DNA from: Actinoplanes oblitus | GTDB taxonomy: Bacteria; Actinomycetota; Actinomycetes; Mycobacteriales; Micromonosporaceae | Direction of reading: 5' to 3' | NCBI RefSeq assembly: GCF_030252345.1 | Contig: NZ_CP126980.1 | Span: 7,207,501-7,271,500 of the forward strand | DNA: 64,000 nucleotides | Part shown: positions 8,455-20,894 of the stretch, in pieces | How positions within the stretch are numbered: the stretch's first letter is position 1 | How the letters are laid out: every line of letters begins with the position of its first letter | Position numbers and translations under genes: made by a program | The notes under the pieces: model-generated | Told to the model about the DNA's origin: nothing | Databases searched by the model: none | Seen by the model: the letters and a program-made list of their open reading frames with translations, nothing else

Positions 8455-11229
8455 TCAGCCGGCGGCGGCGGGCTCCCGGAACAGGTGCGTCGGCAGGTCG
8501 GTGCGCCGGTTCACCCGGAGCTTGCGGTAGACCTTGGTCAGGTGCTGCTCGACGGTGCTGACCGTGATGTACAGCTTGGCGGCGATCTCCCGGTTCGTGT
8601 ATCCGTCCGCCGCCAGGACGGCGACCCGCCGTTCGGCGTCGCTGAGCGCCAGCGCGGCGGACGCCAGGTTCGGCAGGGCCGGCCGCGGTTCGCCGCTCGC
8701 CTCGGTGAGCCGCCCGCCCAGCTTGGCGCGCAGCGGCTCAGCCTCGGTCTTCTCGGCCACCGCCCGGGCTCGCCGGGCGATCATGCTGGCCCGCCGGGTC
8801 TCGCCGAGGGCCAGGTAGGCCTCGCTGAGGTCGATCAGCGCGCGGGCGTGTTCGTACTGGTCGACGAGCTGCAGGTCGGCCGCCTGGCGCAGGTAGGTCG
8901 GGCGGTGCTCCGGCCGGCTGATCGCCGCGTACAGCCGCATGGCCATGCCGCGGACCCGGGGGTTGATCCGGCCGCAGCGCTGGAGCTGCTCCTCGATGAG
9001 CGGCCGGGCCCGGCCCGGCTGGCCCAGCTGGAGCAACGCCTCGGCGGCGTCCACCCGCCACGGCACCAGGCCGGGCACGTCAAGCCGCCACCGGCCGGCC
9101 AGCTCCCCGCAGCGCTCGAAGTCGCGCAGCGCGAGCTGGTGCTGCCCGACGGCCATGCTGTACCGGCCGCGCGCCTGGAGGTAGTGGACGCCGTACCGGG
9201 TCTCGAACATCTCCTCCGGCACCGGCCGGTCGAGCTGGTCGCGGGCCAGGTCGTAGCGGCCCATCGCGGTGGCCGCCACGATCAGCGGGGCTACCGCGGC
9301 GCCGATCGCCACACCCCAGCTGGGCGCCGGCATGGTGTCCAGCGCGAACCGGGCGTGCCGCACCGCGCCGGGCAGGTCGCCGGTCCGCAGCGAGACCTCC
9401 GCGCGGATCGCCGACAGCCGGGCCAGCCGGCTGGGCGCGCGCCGGGTGACCGCCTCCTCGACGAACCTGTCGCACCAGGACGCCGCCTGGCCGGACCAGC
9501 CGCCGTAGGTGAGGGTGAGCAGCGCGCTCTCCACGGCGTCCAGGCTCATCTCGTCCAGCCGGGAGTTGTGCAGGATCCGCTGCATGGCGACGGAGACCTC
9601 CTCGGCGGGTCCCCGGGAGAGCACGGTGGCCAGCGCCTGCGCCGCCTCCAGCCGGTGGCTGGCGCCGACCGTGGCCGCCGCCGGCTGCTGCCGCGACGGC
9701 TCGCGCAGCAGGGTGAAGAACTCCGGATACGTGCACTGCAGCAGCGGCCGGGCGATGGCCAGCTCGGTCCGGCCGTCCTCGTCGAGCTCGTCGAGCACGC
9801 CGTTGAGATGCTCGATCACGTCCCGGGCGGACGCGAACCGGCCGTCCCAGAGCAGCGCCCTGGCCAGCGTGAGGGCGTCGTCGCCGAGCAGGAACCCGTG
9901 GCGCAGCGCCGCTGTCAGCTCCGGCAGGTACGCGGTCGACGTACCCGGGTTGATCCGCCAGGCGGCCCGCAGCATCGTCGTCATGATCTTGGCGCGGCGC
10001 GGTCCGTCGGGACAGTTCTGCCAGGCCAGCCGGAGGTAGCCGATCGCCGCGTCCACCCAGCCGTCCCGCAGGTCCTGCCGGGCGGCCTCCTCGAGCACCG
10101 CGACGGCCCACGGCTCGTCGGCGCGACCGGCGCCGAGCAACTGGTCGGCGACCACCCGGGCGCCGGCGCCGCCGTAGTGGGCGAGCACCGCCGCCCGCCG
10201 GTGCATCGCCCGGCGTTCCGCGTCCGGGATCTCGGCCAGCACCGCCTCCCGGGCCACCGGGTGCCGGAAGTCGCCGTCGCGCAGCACCCCGGCGGCGGTC
10301 AGCTCGCGCAGCGCCTGGCCGAGCTGCACCGCGTCGACGCCGAGCAGCTGGCCGAGCAGGCTGGTCTCGGGCAGCAGGGCCACCCCGCGGGCGACCTGGG
10401 CGGGCAGCGGGTCGCTGCGGTGCAGGAGGGCGACGACGGCCTGCGCGTAGTGACCACCGGCGACCGGCACGCCGTCCGGGGCGCCACCCTCGGCGGCCAC
10501 CTGCCGCTGATCCGCGATCAGGCCGGTGACCAGCAGCGGGTTTCCCCCGCTGAGCTGGTGCCAGCGGGGCGCTAACCGGTCCGCGTCGCCGTCGGGCAGC
10601 GAGTCGGCGGCCAGCCGGCGGACGCCCCCGGGTGACAGGGCGGCGAGTTCCAGGTGGGCGCCGTGCGGTGTCCGGCTCCACGCCTCCAGCTCCGCCGCCA
10701 GCTCGTGCGGGCGCGGGTGGGTGGCGTGGCTGAACACGGCGAGCATCGGCGCGAACCGGGCCCGCCGGGCCAGGTACGACAGGCAGACGATCGAGGCCGG
10801 GTCGGCCTGGTCGACGTCGTCGACGACGATGACCAGCGGACAGCGCTGCGACAGGTCGAGCAGGATGGCGCAGAGCGCGTGCACGATCTGCGGATCCAGC
10901 CGGGCGGCGCCGCCGGGGTCCGCCGGGATGCTCTGCACACCCTCGTGGAGCAGGTCCATCGCTCGCCGGCTCTCCCGCGCGACCAGCGGCGCGTCCATCA
11001 GCAGCTGGCCGAACACCCCGAGGGGCAGGTCCCGTTCGGCCCGTGACCCGACCGCGGTGAGCGGCAGGGCGTTCCGGTCGACGACCCGGTCGGCGAACGT
11101 GTTCAGCAGTGCGGTCTTGCCGGTGGCCGCGGAGCCCGTGACCGTCGCGATCCGACCCTTACCGGCGACGGCGGCGACCAGCAGGCCGTCCAGCGCCGCC
11201 AGCACCTCGTCGCGTTCCACCAGTCCCAT
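8455..11229 (-). CDS. LAL-type LuxR regulator with a TTA codon
   Basis: This is a 924-residue large ATP-binding LuxR-family regulator. The N-terminal AAA-like ATPase carries a Walker A motif (GSAATGKT, about residues 32-39) and a Walker B region (VIVVDDVD near residue 135). A long helical TPR-like middle follows. The last 65 residues form a GerE/LuxR helix-turn-helix (NREIAAKLYITVSTVEQHL). Leu219 is encoded by TTA (10573-10575), the rare codon that makes translation depend on the bldA tRNA in many actinomycetes. LuxR regulators of this class control several glycopeptide clusters. Together with the SARP nearby, it may mark the left edge of the cluster, but that is inference. Confidence 0.88.
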   Translation of the reverse strand: MGLVERDEVLAALDGLLVAAVAGKGRIATVTGSAATGKTALLNTFADRVVDRNALPLTAVGSRAERDLPLGVFGQLLMDAPLVARESRRAMDLLHEGVQSIPADPGGAARLDPQIVHALCAILLDLSQRCPLVIVVDDVDQADPASIVCLSYLARRARFAPMLAVFSHATHPRPHELAAELEAWSRTPHGAHLELAALSPGGVRRLAADSLPDGDADRLAPRWHQLSGGNPLLVTGLIADQRQVAAEGGAPDGVPVAGGHYAQAVVALLHRSDPLPAQVARGVALLPETSLLGQLLGVDAVQLGQALRELTAAGVLRDGDFRHPVAREAVLAEIPDAERRAMHRRAAVLAHYGGAGARVVADQLLGAGRADEPWAVAVLEEAARQDLRDGWVDAAIGYLRLAWQNCPDGPRRAKIMTTMLRAAWRINPGTSTAYLPELTAALRHGFLLGDDALTLARALLWDGRFASARDVIEHLNGVLDELDEDGRTELAIARPLLQCTYPEFFTLLREPSRQQPAAATVGASHRLEAAQALATVLSRGPAEEVSVAMQRILHNSRLDEMSLDAVESALLTLTYGGWSGQAASWCDRFVEEAVTRRAPSRLARLSAIRAEVSLRTGDLPGAVRHARFALDTMPAPSWGVAIGAAVAPLIVAATAMGRYDLARDQLDRPVPEEMFETRYGVHYLQARGRYSMAVGQHQLALRDFERCGELAGRWRLDVPGLVPWRVDAAEALLQLGQPGRARPLIEEQLQRCGRINPRVRGMAMRLYAAISRPEHRPTYLRQAADLQLVDQYEHARALIDLSEAYLALGETRRASMIARRARAVAEKTEAEPLRAKLGGRLTEASGEPRPALPNLASAALALSDAERRVAVLAADGYTNREIAAKLYITVSTVEQHLTKVYRKLRVNRRTDLPTHLFREPAAAG

Positions 11230-11265
11230 GGCCTTGTTCTCCCCGGTTTTGAAAAACGGGACGGA

Positions 11266-11622
11266 TCAGTCCCGATGAGCGAAATACATCGAGTAGTAAT
11301 AGGGCGCCAGCCGCACCTGGAGCTGACAGAAATCCGACTCACCGATCAGCCGCACGACGACCGACACCTCCTTGTAGGCGGTGCGCAGTCCGAGCGTCGC
11401 GAAGTAGGCGTTGCTATCGAAGATCAATTGGTACGGTCCCCGGCCGAGCCGCTGCCCGGCATCCGCGCGGACGTATCCCATGCCGTCGGTCTCGGCGTGC
11501 TCCACAGTCAGCCAATCGTCCAGCTCAATGCCGAGATCCGAGGTCTTCCGCTGAACCCGCACCCGGATACCCGCGGCTGGTCGCCCGTGGATCACGTCGA
11601 CTGCCTGCGCGGAGATACTCAT
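11266..11622 (-). CDS. Transthyretin-fold (HIUase-like) protein lacking catalytic residues
   Basis: This is a 118-residue protein with the layout of 5-hydroxyisourate hydrolase: an early VD..HGRPAAG strand-loop, a TDG..GYVRAD middle, a GPYQLIFD strand and a final APYYYSMY. The residues that define the enzyme are missing. The N-terminal catalytic His is Gln6, the Arg after the TDG turn is replaced, the HxH pair before the last strand is replaced by Q-L-Q, and the YRGS tail reads YFAHRD. It is therefore probably a binding or structural protein rather than a urate-pathway enzyme. No other purine genes are near. It lies 36 bp upstream of the LuxR-type gene on the same strand and may be co-transcribed with it. 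Confidence 0.7.
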   Translation of the reverse strand: MSISAQAVDVIHGRPAAGIRVRVQRKTSDLGIELDDWLTVEHAETDGMGYVRADAGQRLGRGPYQLIFDSNAYFATLGLRTAYKEVSVVVRLIGESDFCQLQVRLAPYYYSMYFAHRD

Positions 11623-11855
11623 GAGACTTCCACCCTGCCGTCCGGTCCCGCGGCACCGTCGCCGCCCATTGGCGACATGCTCGGTCATCGCGTTATCGGC
11701 ATGTATTCCATCCGTTATCGCCGGCCCGAGCCGCCGGAAAGGCATCGAATAGATCAACCGATAACGAGTCGATAGGCGACGCCTCTAACGTCATTGGCAT
11801 CGGCCGGAAAACACGACCGGAGCCGGAATCCTCGCTAACGGAAGGCAAACATCCC

Positions 11856-12011
11856 ATGCGTGAGCTCTCCCGCGTCGGCGCTCGTCTCGTCCTCGCCGCC
11901 GCCGCCCTCGCTGTCGCTTTCATCGGCGTCGGCGCGGCGCACGCCGGCACCCCCGCCACGCAGACGTCGGTCGCCGGCGCCGCGGTCAGCGGCGACTGGC
12001 CCTGGGGCTGA
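11856..12011 (+). CDS. 51-residue secreted peptide
   Basis: This short gene lies in the gap between two regulators. It encodes 51 residues: a basic start (MRELSRVGAR), a hydrophobic core (about residues 11-27), a signal-peptidase site after AHA (residues 28-30) and a mature tail of about 21 residues ending SGDWPWG. A purine-rich GGAAGG site lies 10 nt upstream of the ATG. It is convergent with the SARP gene and shares a hairpin with it. I do not recognise the family. Possible roles are a signalling peptide or a small cell-envelope protein; neither is shown. Confidence 0.6.
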   Translation: MRELSRVGARLVLAAAALAVAFIGVGAAHAGTPATQTSVAGAAVSGDWPWG

Positions 12012-12021
12012 GCCGACGGCA

Positions 12022-12059
12022 ACGGGCGCTGCCCGCTCACGCCACGCGGCAGCGCCCGT
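12022..12059. terminator. Hairpin terminator overlapping the SARP stop codon
   Basis: A perfect 12-bp inverted repeat, ACGGGCGCTGCC (12022-12033) and GGCAGCGCCCGT (12048-12059), encloses the SARP stop codon (12037-12039). It begins 11 bp after the stop of the convergent small secreted peptide, so it can terminate both transcripts. Confidence 0.65.
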
Positions 12060-15000
12060 CCAACCGGCTCAGCAGGGCCAGCACCCGCGCCTCGAACAGG
12101 GGCGCGCGGATCTCCCGGAACATGTCCAGCGCCCGTTCCAGATGAACCGTCGCCGCCTGTGTCCGGTCGCCGGCCAGCGCCAGCTCCCCCATGCAGAACT
12201 CGACACGCGCCTCGACCATCGTCTCGCCGCTGGCCACCGCGAGTCGCCGCGCCGACGTCAGCGTGCTGTCCGCTTTCCCCAGGTCACCGACGTGCAGGTA
12301 GGCCATGCCGAGACCGAGCGTCGCGTACGCCTCGCCGATGGCGTCACCCGACTCGCGCGTCGCGGCCAGCGCCTCGCCGAAGATCACCACCGCCTCATCC
12401 GGCTCGCCGGCCTGCAGGTGCACCTGGCCGAGCCGGTCCAGGGCCTGCGCCTCGATCCGCCGGCCACCGACCTGGCGGCTGAACTCCAGCGCCTGACCGA
12501 GGATCACCTTGGCCGCCGCGGGGTTCCCCCGCTCCAGCTCGATCTGGGCGATGCTGTGCAGCACGTAGGCGATCGCGGCCGGGTTGCCGTCCCGGCGGAC
12601 CACCGGCAGGACCAGCTCGTAGCGGCGGGCGGCCTCCGCGAGGTTGCCGTCCATCCGCTCCAGGAAGCCGAGCTGGCGATTGACCATGGCCTGCCCGTGT
12701 TCCTCGCCGAGCGTCTCGAACAGCCGCAGGGACTCCTCCAGCCGGCGGCGCGCCTCGGCGAACCTTTTCTCCACCAGGGCCAGCGCGCCCACCGAGTAGA
12801 GCACCGCGGCGTTGCCCAGCTGGTCGCCGGCCTCCCGCACGGCGGTCAGCGCGATCTCGTGGGTCTCCCGCCAGTCGTTGAGGTAGACCCGCGACTCGAA
12901 CAGGGTGACGGCGGTGACCGCCAGGTCCCAGCAGTACTCGACGGCGCCCACCTGGGCGGCCTGGCGCACCGCCGCCACGATGAACTGCCGCTCGCGTTCG
13001 AACCAGCCGAGCGGCTCGCTCAGCATCCGGTCGGTGGCCCGGGCCGGGATCTGCCAGCGCGGGGCCGGACTGTGCAGGTTCTTGTTGCCCTCGCCGTACA
13101 GTTTCCGGTGCGCCTGCTCGGCCAGGAACTGCAGGCCGCCGAACACCCGGCGCAGCGCCGCGGCCCGCTCGGCCAGCGGCTCCTCGGCGGCCAGCCGTTC
13201 CCGGGCGAAGACCCGGATCAGGTCGTGGAACCGGTACTGCCGGCGCGGGCCGGTCCCGGTGCCATCGATCTCCACCAGCTGCGCGTCGACGAGATCGTCC
13301 AGCAGGTCGTACGCGTCGGTCAGCCGCTGGTCCAGCAGGGCCGCGCAGACCCAGGCCGAGAAGACCGGGATGTCGACGACGGCGAGCAGGCGGAACAGCC
13401 GGCGGGCCGGTGCGCTGAGGTTGTCGTAGGTCAGTGAGATGCTCACCCGTACGCCCATCACGCCGTGGTTGAGCTCGTCCAGCCGGCGCGATTCGTTCTC
13501 CAGGCGGTCGGTGAGCTGCTCGACCGACCAGTGCGGGCGCGCCGCGAGCCGGGCGCCGGCGATCCGCAGGGCGAGCGGCAGCCGCCCGCACAGCTCGGTG
13601 AGCGCCTCGGCCGCTGCCGCCTCGTCACGGACCCGATCGTCCCCGGCGATCCGGGACAGCAGCTCGACACTGTGCGCCGCGTCCAGCACGTCGATGTCGA
13701 CGTGCACGGCGCCGGGCAGGGCGCCGAGCCGGCTGCGGGCGGTGATCAGTACGGCGGTCCGCGGGTTGCCCGGCAGCAGCGGCAGCACCTGCGCCTCCGA
13801 GCCGGCGTTGTCCAGCACCACCAGCATCCGCCGGTCGGAGAGCAGCCCCCGGTACATCTCGGCGCGCTCCTCCAGGCCGTCCGGGATCGAGTTGCCCGGT
13901 ACGCCGAGGATCCGCAGGAACCGCTCCAGGATCTGCATCGGACTGACCCGGTCCGAGGAGCGGCCGTGCAGGTCGGCGAAGAGCTGGCCGTCCGGGTACC
14001 GGACCGCGAGCCGGTGCGAGACGTGGATGCCCAGCGCCGTCTTGCCGATGCCGGGCTTGCCGGCCACCACGATGATCGGCACGGCCAGCTGCCCGGGATC
14101 GTCCGCGGCCGCCGCCAGGTACGCCTGGATGGCGTCGATCTGCTCGCTGCGGCCGGTGAAGTCGGCGATGTCGGTGGGCAGCATGCACGGGACGGGCCGG
14201 CCGCCGCGTGCCGCCGGGGCCGGCTCGCTCCCCGGCGTCCGTTCCGGGTTCACCAGCTCCAGGGCCGGCTCGGCCGGTTCCACCGCCATCGCGGCGGTGA
14301 CCGGCGACTCGGGCGCGCTCAGCTCGCTGTCCGCCGACAGGATCGACCGTTCCAGCTGCTGCAGCCACTCGCTCGGCTCCAGGCCCAGCTCGTCGATCAG
14401 CGTGCGCCGGGCCGCGCGGTAGGCGTCCAGCGCCTCGGCCTGCCGGCCCGAGCGGTAGAGCGCCACCATCAGCTGCCCGCGCAGGCGCTCGTGGAGGGGA
14501 TGGGTGGCGACCAGGTCGTTCAGCTCGGGGATGACCTCGCGGTGCCGGCCCAGCTCCAGGTCGTACTCGACGCAATCCTCGATGACGGTGACCCGGCTCT
14601 CGGCTAGCCGGTCGGCGACCAGCCGCAGCGGCTCGCTGTCGAGTCCCTCCAGGGCGGGTCCGCGCCACAGGTTCAGCGCTTCCCGGTACAGCGCGCTCGC
14701 CTCCCGCTTGCGCCCGGCCTCACCGGCCGCCCGGGCCTCCTGGACGAGCCGCTCGTAACGCTGGAGATCGACCTCCATCTCGGCGAGACGCAGCAGGTAG
14801 CCCTGGTTGCGGGTGACGATGCTGCCGGGATGGCCGTGCCGGCCGAACAGCCGCCGCAACGCGGAGACACAGATCTGCACCTGGACCCGGGCGCTGGACG
14901 GGAGGCTGTCGCCGTAGACCGCTCGCATCAGGCGGTCGATGGAGACCACCGAGCCGGCCTCGAGGACCAGGCAGGCCAGCACGATCTGCTGACGATTGCC

Positions 15001-15069
15001 ACCGATATCGATCCGCTGACCGTCGATCAGGGCGTCCAGCGGCCCCAATACGCGGAATTCCACGGCCAC
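12037..15069 (-). CDS. SARP/AfsR-family activator with NB-ARC and TPR domains
   Basis: This is a 1,010-residue regulator. Residues 1-95 form the OmpR-like winged helix of SARPs (MAVEFRVLGPLDA start). Residues 100-245 are the bacterial transcriptional activator domain. An NB-ARC ATPase has its P-loop (AGKPGIGKT) near residue 341. Residues 700-1000 are TPR repeats. SARPs activate antibiotic clusters by binding direct repeats near the -35 region. Teicoplanin-type clusters carry a SARP beside a StrR-like and a LuxR-like regulator, and all three classes are present here. The ATG at 15069 follows a roughly 500-bp promoter-like gap. Confidence 0.88.
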   Translation of the reverse strand: MAVEFRVLGPLDALIDGQRIDIGGNRQQIVLACLVLEAGSVVSIDRLMRAVYGDSLPSSARVQVQICVSALRRLFGRHGHPGSIVTRNQGYLLRLAEMEVDLQRYERLVQEARAAGEAGRKREASALYREALNLWRGPALEGLDSEPLRLVADRLAESRVTVIEDCVEYDLELGRHREVIPELNDLVATHPLHERLRGQLMVALYRSGRQAEALDAYRAARRTLIDELGLEPSEWLQQLERSILSADSELSAPESPVTAAMAVEPAEPALELVNPERTPGSEPAPAARGGRPVPCMLPTDIADFTGRSEQIDAIQAYLAAAADDPGQLAVPIIVVAGKPGIGKTALGIHVSHRLAVRYPDGQLFADLHGRSSDRVSPMQILERFLRILGVPGNSIPDGLEERAEMYRGLLSDRRMLVVLDNAGSEAQVLPLLPGNPRTAVLITARSRLGALPGAVHVDIDVLDAAHSVELLSRIAGDDRVRDEAAAAEALTELCGRLPLALRIAGARLAARPHWSVEQLTDRLENESRRLDELNHGVMGVRVSISLTYDNLSAPARRLFRLLAVVDIPVFSAWVCAALLDQRLTDAYDLLDDLVDAQLVEIDGTGTGPRRQYRFHDLIRVFARERLAAEEPLAERAAALRRVFGGLQFLAEQAHRKLYGEGNKNLHSPAPRWQIPARATDRMLSEPLGWFERERQFIVAAVRQAAQVGAVEYCWDLAVTAVTLFESRVYLNDWRETHEIALTAVREAGDQLGNAAVLYSVGALALVEKRFAEARRRLEESLRLFETLGEEHGQAMVNRQLGFLERMDGNLAEAARRYELVLPVVRRDGNPAAIAYVLHSIAQIELERGNPAAAKVILGQALEFSRQVGGRRIEAQALDRLGQVHLQAGEPDEAVVIFGEALAATRESGDAIGEAYATLGLGMAYLHVGDLGKADSTLTSARRLAVASGETMVEARVEFCMGELALAGDRTQAATVHLERALDMFREIRAPLFEARVLALLSRLDGRCRVA

Positions 15070-15571
15070 CGGGGGTTACCGCCGGCCATGTGAGTAATAG
15101 CGGGTCGCCGCTATGACTATTCGCCGCCCTTCGTGGTTTCCCGGCCGGTTACGCGGGCCGGAGACAGCGGGTAGCCGGTGACCTTGTATGCGCAAGATTC
15201 TGTCCCCCATGTGTCGCCCCGAGCCTACGAAGTCTCCTATGTGGTCGCTACACCCGGCCTACCAATTGGAACCAACCACCCCGAAAACAATGGCCGATCA
15301 ACCTATTGCTCGCGACGGGGCTTCATGCATTCGCGCTGGTCAACGCACCGAAAATCACCATTGCGAGGCTTAGGTCCTGAATGCCCGGTGTGGACGATAG
15401 CGCGCACCGGCGCTCTCCTCGATCAGATACGGAAATCCCCGGCGCGCGAATGAGAAACGCGGTGAGTCAATTCTTGCGCGTCTGTTACCAAGCTGGTCAG
15501 CCACCCTTCCCCGGCACGCGAAGCAAAGACGGCTGTCTATTCAAGGGCGGCGCCCTAAAACGCCACTACGG
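15070..15571. other. Non-coding gap, relatively AT-rich; SARP promoter region
   Basis: About 500 bp between the dpgD stop and the SARP start. It is visibly less GC-rich than its surroundings, and the short frames in it lack actinomycete codon bias. A small palindrome AGGGCG-G-CGCCCT (15544-15556) follows dpgD and might help termination. The rest probably holds the SARP promoter. I see no StrR-type box in it. Confidence 0.5.
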
Positions 15572-19431
<3,860 letters not shown>

Positions 19432-19435
<4 letters not shown>

Positions 19436-19500
19436 CGGTACATCCACCCCCACATACGACGCTTGCTGCGCAACACTTCCTTGACTGACTCCGCAGTCAT
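19432..19500 (-). CDS. 22-residue leader ORF coupled to dpgA
   Basis: An ATG at 19500 follows an excellent GGAGGTG site (about 19505-19511). It opens a 22-codon frame (MTAESVKEVLRSKRRMWGWM then Y-R-stop) whose TGA overlaps the dpgA ATG (ATGA at 19432-19435). It is in a different frame from dpgA. The peptide is basic, with two Trp and several Met near its end. The ribosome site belongs to this ORF and not to dpgA, so it looks like a translational leader, although a simple coupling device without a functional peptide is equally possible. Confidence 0.6.
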
Positions 19501-19548
19501 CTCGCACCTCCGATAATCAGGTGAACAACTGTTTTCCACAGTGGAGAC

Positions 19549-19746
19549 TCACGGCTCCACGAGCCGGATCGCGGTACCGGGGCACACCGCCGCGGCCTGC
19601 CGGACCAGGTCGTGCTGGCCGGGGCCGGGCCGGGCGTCCAGCACGATCGCCACACCGTCCTCGTCGCGCTGGTCGAACACGTCCGGCGCGGCCATGACGC
19701 ACTGGCCGGCGGCGACGCATCGCGATTCGTCGAATTGCACTCGCAT
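19549..19746 (-). CDS. Small ferredoxin ([3Fe-4S]-type), likely P450 redox partner
   Basis: This is a 65-residue single-cluster ferredoxin of the kind that feeds actinomycete P450s. The cluster Cys residues are seen in CVAAGQC (near residues 10 and 16) and in CPGTAI near residue 56. The Ala-Pro after the second Cys (APDVF) is typical. It is embedded in the precursor operon, 15 bp after the prephenate dehydrogenase stop, and is a good candidate electron donor for the four Oxy P450s encoded 20 kb to the right. Confidence 0.85.
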   Translation of the reverse strand: MRVQFDESRCVAAGQCVMAAPDVFDQRDEDGVAIVLDARPGPGQHDLVRQAAAVCPGTAIRLVEP

Positions 19747-19760
19747 GAGCGGCGGCTCCT

Positions 19761-20894
19761 TCAGGTGGTCGGTCCTAGTGAGGTGAGCTCCGCGTGCCCG
19801 GCGTTCCAGCCGGCCGCGCGCAGCTCCGCCAGCGCGGCGCCGGACGCGGCAGCCGGGAGCCGCAGGTGCACGACCAACTCGTGGTCGCCGGGCCCGACCG
19901 GGTCGGCCCGTTCCGCGACGACGCCGTGCGGCGCCGCCGCCCGCAGCAGGCGGCCCAGGGCGCCCGGCTCCCGGCCGAGCACCACCCGGAGCCGGCCGGC
20001 CGCGCCGTCCTGCCGGGTGCGGCCGGCCCCGGCGACGCCACGCGCCAGCACCTCGGTGACCGTGCGCACGGCCCGGTCGTGGCCGTCGGTTCCGGGCTCG
20101 GCCAGGGTGTCGACAGCGGCCGACAACCGCAGCAGGTCACGGCCGACGTCGCGGAGCACCGCGGCCACCGCCGGGGCGTTCGACCGCACGATGTCCGCCC
20201 ACAGCTCGGGGTCACCGGCCGCGATCCGGGTGACGTCGCGGAAGCCCTGGCCGACGAGGGTCTCGGTACCGGCCGGCGCCTCGCCCAGCCGGGCCGCGGT
20301 GAGGCTGGCCATCAGGTGCGGGACGTGCGAGGTCACCGCCACCATCGCGTCGTGGCTGCCGCTGCTCAGCCGTACCGGCACCGCGCCGCAGAGCTCGACC
20401 AGCGCGGTGGCGGCCCGCAGCGCCGGTGCGCCGGTCCGCGCGGACGGGCTCAGCACCCAGGTCTTGCCGGTGAACAGGTCGGCGGTGGCGGCGAGCGGAC
20501 CGGATCGCTCCCGGCCCGCCATCGGGTGTCCGCCGACGTACGCGACCGGATCGGGCGCCAGGCGCAGCACGTCGCGCTCCGGCTCGCCCTTCACCCCGGC
20601 CACGTCGGTGTAGCTGTCCGCCGCGCACCGCAGCTGCGCGTCCCGCAGTGCCGGGCCGACCTGGGCCGGCGGCACCGCGAGCACGGCCAGGTCGACCGGG
20701 GACCGGGGCGTCTCGGCCAGCCCGGCGCCGAGCGACTCGGCCACCCGGGCCGCCGTGACGTCGCGGTCGGCGAGGAAGACGGTGACCCCGGCGCGCCGGG
20801 CGGCCAGCGCCACCGAGGTGCCGACCAGGCCCGTTCCGATCACCAGGAGGCTGCGCGGCACCGGGGACTCAGGACTGCGCCGCGGCCTGCTCAC
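19761..20894 (-). CDS. Prephenate dehydrogenase
   Basis: This enzyme is predicted to oxidatively decarboxylate prephenate to 4-hydroxyphenylpyruvate with NAD(P)+, the shared precursor of Tyr, Hpg and beta-hydroxytyrosine. A Rossmann motif GTGLVGTS (about residues 20-27), the conserved GGHPMAGRE substrate loop (near residue 122) and HDAMVA/TSHVPH (near residue 185) fit TyrA. A C-terminal regulatory-like segment follows. The 5' end overlaps hmaS by 26 nt if GTG 20894 is used; GTG 20861, just after the hmaS stop, is an alternative start. Glycopeptide clusters commonly carry their own copy. Confidence 0.92.
   Translation of the reverse strand: MSRPRRSPESPVPRSLLVIGTGLVGTSVALAARRAGVTVFLADRDVTAARVAESLGAGLAETPRSPVDLAVLAVPPAQVGPALRDAQLRCAADSYTDVAGVKGEPERDVLRLAPDPVAYVGGHPMAGRERSGPLAATADLFTGKTWVLSPSARTGAPALRAATALVELCGAVPVRLSSGSHDAMVAVTSHVPHLMASLTAARLGEAPAGTETLVGQGFRDVTRIAAGDPELWADIVRSNAPAVAAVLRDVGRDLLRLSAAVDTLAEPGTDGHDRAVRTVTEVLARGVAGAGRTRQDGAAGRLRVVLGREPGALGRLLRAAAPHGVVAERADPVGPGDHELVVHLRLPAAASGAALAELRAAGWNAGHAELTSLGPTT

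Noticed and set aside
7741..10575. 944-codon plus-strand frame running through tetR and against the LAL regulator
   Set aside because: The translation is low-complexity (Arg/Gly/Pro/Gln) and crosses two well-supported genes in other frames.
15178..15453. Short plus-strand frames in the gap between dpgD and the SARP gene
   Set aside because: No ribosome site, no codon bias and overlapping alternatives; treated as non-coding.
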